Source of the DNA: Comamonadaceae bacterium
GTDB lineage: Bacteria > Pseudomonadota > Gammaproteobacteria > Burkholderiales > Burkholderiaceae_C
NCBI GenBank assembly: GCA_947374505.1
Contig: CANCCE010000126.1
Span: 1 to 7,948 of the forward strand
Reading direction: 5' to 3'
Length of the DNA: 7,948 bases
The translations under genes were made by a program, and so were the position numbers. The notes below the pieces were generated by a model. The model was not told the DNA's origin, ran no database searches, and was given only the letters and a program-made list of their open reading frames with translations. This document shows, piece after piece, positions 5,853 through 7,948 of the stretch; position 1 is the first letter of the stretch, and every line of letters begins with the position of its first letter.

Positions 5853-7013
5853 TCAACGTGTCGTCAATGCCTGCTTAGCCCGACTGACCAACGCTTCAAG
5901 CATCAGGCCGGGGTTGTAAGGGTGCTCTACCGTTCTAGCGCTGACAGCAAGTTCTTTGGACCATGCAGCCAGCGCAAAAATGCTGGCCGGGGAGCCCATG
6001 TGATGTGTTTCAGCAGAAGTTTGTTTGGGCACCGGCAGAGGTAAATCCGCCAGACCGAAAAAGCGCGGCTGAGCCCCCACTTTGACAGCCCAGACATCAT
6101 GGCAAATTTTTTGCAGCGCATCGACCACCAATGCAGGTGCCCAGCCAGTTAAGGCACCCACGTCACCACGGGCCATGGCTTTGGGCAAGGCCTGCCAGTC
6201 ACGGGCTGCCTCATCGGGCGCCCCGCCTTGCAGCCAAGCCAGCGCATCAGACGGCCGGCCACCGGCAGCCGCCAGCAGCACACGCAAGTCATCCAGTTTC
6301 GGCGGGGGTGGTTTGGCGCGTCCGGCTTTGACGCTCTTGGGGGCTTTCATGCCCTCCTCTTCGTCTGCCTCAACAGGCTCATCCATGGCGCTTTGCTTTT
6401 GCAGCCACGCCAGACTGTCTTCAAACGCCGGCCAACGCATGGTGTGACTCTGGCATCGACTGCGAATGGTCGGCAGCAACTGCTGCGCCGCTTCGGTGGC
6501 CAGGATGAACTTGACTTCGCCCGGGGGTTCTTCGAGCGTTTTGAGCAAGGTGTTGGCGGTGATGCCATTCATGCGCTCAGCCGGGAACACCAACACGACC
6601 TTGGTAGGACCGCGTGACCGGGTGAGTTGAGAAAACGAGACCACCTCACGGGCAGCATCGACCTTGATTTCTTTGCTGGGCTTGCGCTTTTTGCTGTCGA
6701 GGTCGTCCTGGGTTTTTTGGTCCAACGGCCAGCCGAGGCTGAGAAACAAGGTCTCCGGAATCAGCATGCGCAAATCGGCATGGGTGTGGACGTCGACCGC
6801 ATGGCAACTGCCGCAATGACCGCAAGCGCCCTGCGGGGTCGGCGCTTCACACAGCCAAGCCCGCGCCAGTGCCATCGCCAAGTCAAATTGACCCAGACCG
6901 GAGGGTCCGCTCAACAGCCAAGCATGGCCGCGCTGGCTCAACAGACTTTCGAGTTGGACTTGCAACCAGGGTGCGAGTTGGCGGCGTTCAGCCAAGGGGT
7001 TGGTCGCGTTCAT
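5853..7013 (-). CDS. holB: DNA polymerase III subunit delta'
   Basis: The 386-residue product is the delta' subunit of the clamp-loader complex, which with delta and tau/gamma opens the beta clamp and loads it on primed DNA. The first domain has a degenerate P-loop, GPSGLGQ (36-42), lacking the nucleotide-binding lysine, as expected for a non-ATPase delta'. Cys55, Cys64, Cys67 and Cys70 form the zinc module. LLKTLEEPP (156-164) and the SRC motif with Arg186 (185-187), which acts on the ATP of the neighbouring subunit, are intact. An insertion at about 97-117 is rich in Asp and Lys. A second at about 207-240 (acidic, then Lys- and Pro-rich) separates the AAA+ part from the helical C-terminal domain. 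It is longer than the roughly 334-residue E. coli protein, mainly because of these. Its ATG overlaps the tmk stop by 4 bases (ATGA), indicating translational coupling. Confidence 0.94.
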   Translation of the reverse strand: MNATNPLAERRQLAPWLQVQLESLLSQRGHAWLLSGPSGLGQFDLAMALARAWLCEAPTPQGACGHCGSCHAVDVHTHADLRMLIPETLFLSLGWPLDQKTQDDLDSKKRKPSKEIKVDAAREVVSFSQLTRSRGPTKVVLVFPAERMNGITANTLLKTLEEPPGEVKFILATEAAQQLLPTIRSRCQSHTMRWPAFEDSLAWLQKQSAMDEPVEADEEEGMKAPKSVKAGRAKPPPPKLDDLRVLLAAAGGRPSDALAWLQGGAPDEAARDWQALPKAMARGDVGALTGWAPALVVDALQKICHDVWAVKVGAQPRFFGLADLPLPVPKQTSAETHHMGSPASIFALAAWSKELAVSARTVEHPYNPGLMLEALVSRAKQALTTR

Positions 7014-7651
7014 GCCAGCCAGCCTTTCGCCACAAAAACAGCGTGAACATCATGCCAAACCGCTTGCTGTGATTGTCCCGCTTCGATGCGCGCAAAGCGC
7101 CCAGCATCACCGACCATGCGGCGCGCATAGCCATCAACGACACGACGGAAAAATTCGACGGGTTGCGATTCAAACTTGTCAGGCAGACGGGCGCCAGCGA
7201 GTCGCTTCGCGGCTTCTTCAGGGGCCAAGTCAAACCAGACGGTGAGTTCTGGCTGAATCAGTTTGGATTGCCCCGGCTCTGCAGCGCCTTGCACCATCGT
7301 TTCAAGTTGCGTCAGGACCGCTTCGTCAAAGCCACGGCCACCCCCTTGATAGGCAAATGTGGCGTCGGTGAAACGGTCACACAAGACAACGTCTCCACGT
7401 GCCAGCGCTGGCAAGATCACGCAAGCCAAGTGGTCGCGGCGGGCGGCAAACATCAACAGCGCTTCCGTCAGCGGGTCCATCGGGTCGTTCAGCACCAGCG
7501 TGCGAAGGGTTTCAGCCAGCGGTGTACCGCCCGGTTCTCGGGTAAGGGTGACTGCCCTGCCCTGTGCTTTAAACGCAGCAGCCAAAGCGCCAATATGGGT
7601 TGATTTTCCGGCACCGTCGATGCCTTCAAAGCTGATGAACAGTCCCCGCAT
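7010..7651 (-). CDS. tmk: Thymidylate (dTMP) kinase
   Basis: This 213-residue cytosolic enzyme phosphorylates dTMP to dTDP with ATP, an essential step for dTTP supply. The P-loop GIDGAGKST is at 10-18 and REPGGTP at 38-44 binds the nucleotide monophosphate. DRF at 92-94 with the following YQGGGRG is the classic thymidylate-kinase signature. The lid region, about 150-162, contains Arg150 and Arg155. Length and motif spacing are those of the bacterial family, and nothing is missing. The ATG directly follows the mltG stop (TGA then ATG, no gap). CGGGGA within the mltG 3' end provides a ribosome site about six bases away. It overlaps holB by 4 bases, so the three genes are almost certainly one transcription unit. 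Confidence 0.96.
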   Translation of the reverse strand: MRGLFISFEGIDGAGKSTHIGALAAAFKAQGRAVTLTREPGGTPLAETLRTLVLNDPMDPLTEALLMFAARRDHLACVILPALARGDVVLCDRFTDATFAYQGGGRGFDEAVLTQLETMVQGAAEPGQSKLIQPELTVWFDLAPEEAAKRLAGARLPDKFESQPVEFFRRVVDGYARRMVGDAGRFARIEAGQSQQAVWHDVHAVFVAKGWLA

Positions 7652-7948
7652 TCAGCGTCCCCGAATGTATTTGTTAACCGCACGGTTGTGCTCGTCCAGC
7701 GATGCACTGAACTGGCTGCTGCCATCGCCTCGCGCCACAAAATAAAGTGCGTCGGTCTTGGCCGGTTGCACTGCGGCCAACAGCGCAGCGCGGCCTGGCA
7801 TGGCAATCGGCGTGGGGGGCAAACCGCCACGGGTGTAGGTGTTGTAGGGTGTGTCCGTCAGCAAGTCACGCCGACGCAGATTGCCATCAAATTGAGAGCC
7901 CATGCCGTAAATGACAGTGGGGTCGGTCTGCAGCATCATGCGGATGCG
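7652..7948 (-). CDS. mltG: Endolytic transglycosylase MltG, C-terminal part (5' end outside window)
   Basis: The last 98 codons are present, running off the right edge of the window. The segment reads LQTDPTVIYGMG, then TPYNTYTRGGLPPTPIAMPG, then LYFVARGDG and DEHNRAVNKY. These are conserved C-terminal landmarks of the MltG/YceG family. MltG is an inner-membrane enzyme that cleaves nascent glycan strands in the periplasm and so limits their length. The catalytic glutamate, the membrane anchor and the LysM-like part lie upstream and outside the window. The family and the position before tmk agree with the E. coli yceG-tmk order. The final few residues (YIRGR) are slightly basic and unremarkable. 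Confidence 0.93.
   Translation of the reverse strand, partial: RIRMMLQTDPTVIYGMGSQFDGNLRRRDLLTDTPYNTYTRGGLPPTPIAMPGRAALLAAVQPAKTDALYFVARGDGSSQFSASLDEHNRAVNKYIRGR

Noticed and set aside
5849..5878. A 9-codon plus-strand frame behind a perfect AAAAAGGAG
   Set aside because: It falls in the holB-tatD junction on the opposite strand, is very short, and has no promoter; the purine run is best seen as chance.
7073..7603. A 176-codon plus-strand reading frame opposite tmk
   Set aside because: tmk is unmistakable on the other strand; this frame has no known motif and is a product of GC-rich codon use.

Overview
The window looks like chromosome of a betaproteobacterium, most likely Burkholderiales and near Comamonadaceae. 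This rests on the moderately high GC, on the gene order mltG-tmk-holB-tatD, on a betaproteobacterial-looking HolB with lysine-rich and acidic insertions, and on the mix of fatty-acid-type catabolic genes. No lineage marker such as rRNA is present, so the placement is an inference. I see no tRNA, rRNA, CRISPR array, insertion sequence or phage gene.

Left half, plus strand. The window opens in the last 43 codons of a universal stress protein (UspA family). A 166-base gap with a possible promoter leads into three genes that read as one operon. They are a classical short-chain dehydrogenase/reductase (SDR, 301-1056), an acyl-CoA dehydrogenase of the ACAD10/ACAD11 type (1119-2309), and an APH-fold kinase of the ACAD10/11 N-terminal type (2306-3382), which overlaps the dehydrogenase by an ATGA. 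The kinase and dehydrogenase correspond to the two domains fused in animal ACAD11. They also correspond to LvaA and LvaC of the Pseudomonas putida levulinate pathway. The likely job is phosphorylation of a 4-hydroxyacyl-CoA followed by loss of phosphate to an enoyl-CoA that enters beta-oxidation. The SDR may supply the hydroxyacyl-CoA from an oxo precursor. The substrate cannot be read from the sequence.

Middle. An AT-rich stretch of about 190 bases carries promoter-like hexamers and a 10-base near-direct repeat. It precedes a second, unrelated-looking SDR, best started at 3570 rather than 3501. Its stop codon abuts the stop of a gene on the other strand inside one palindrome, TGATCA, with no space for a terminator.

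Right half, minus strand, read right to left. This is a tightly packed housekeeping cluster: the C-terminus of mltG (septation/peptidoglycan lytic transglycosylase), tmk (thymidylate kinase), holB (DNA polymerase III delta'), a TatD-family metal hydrolase, and an exported ankyrin-repeat protein. The mltG-tmk-holB-tatD order matches yceG-tmk-holB-ycfH of Escherichia coli. The ankyrin protein is the accessory member at the 3' end. The most interesting item is the split ACAD10/11-like module with its SDR. The rest is largely ordinary.
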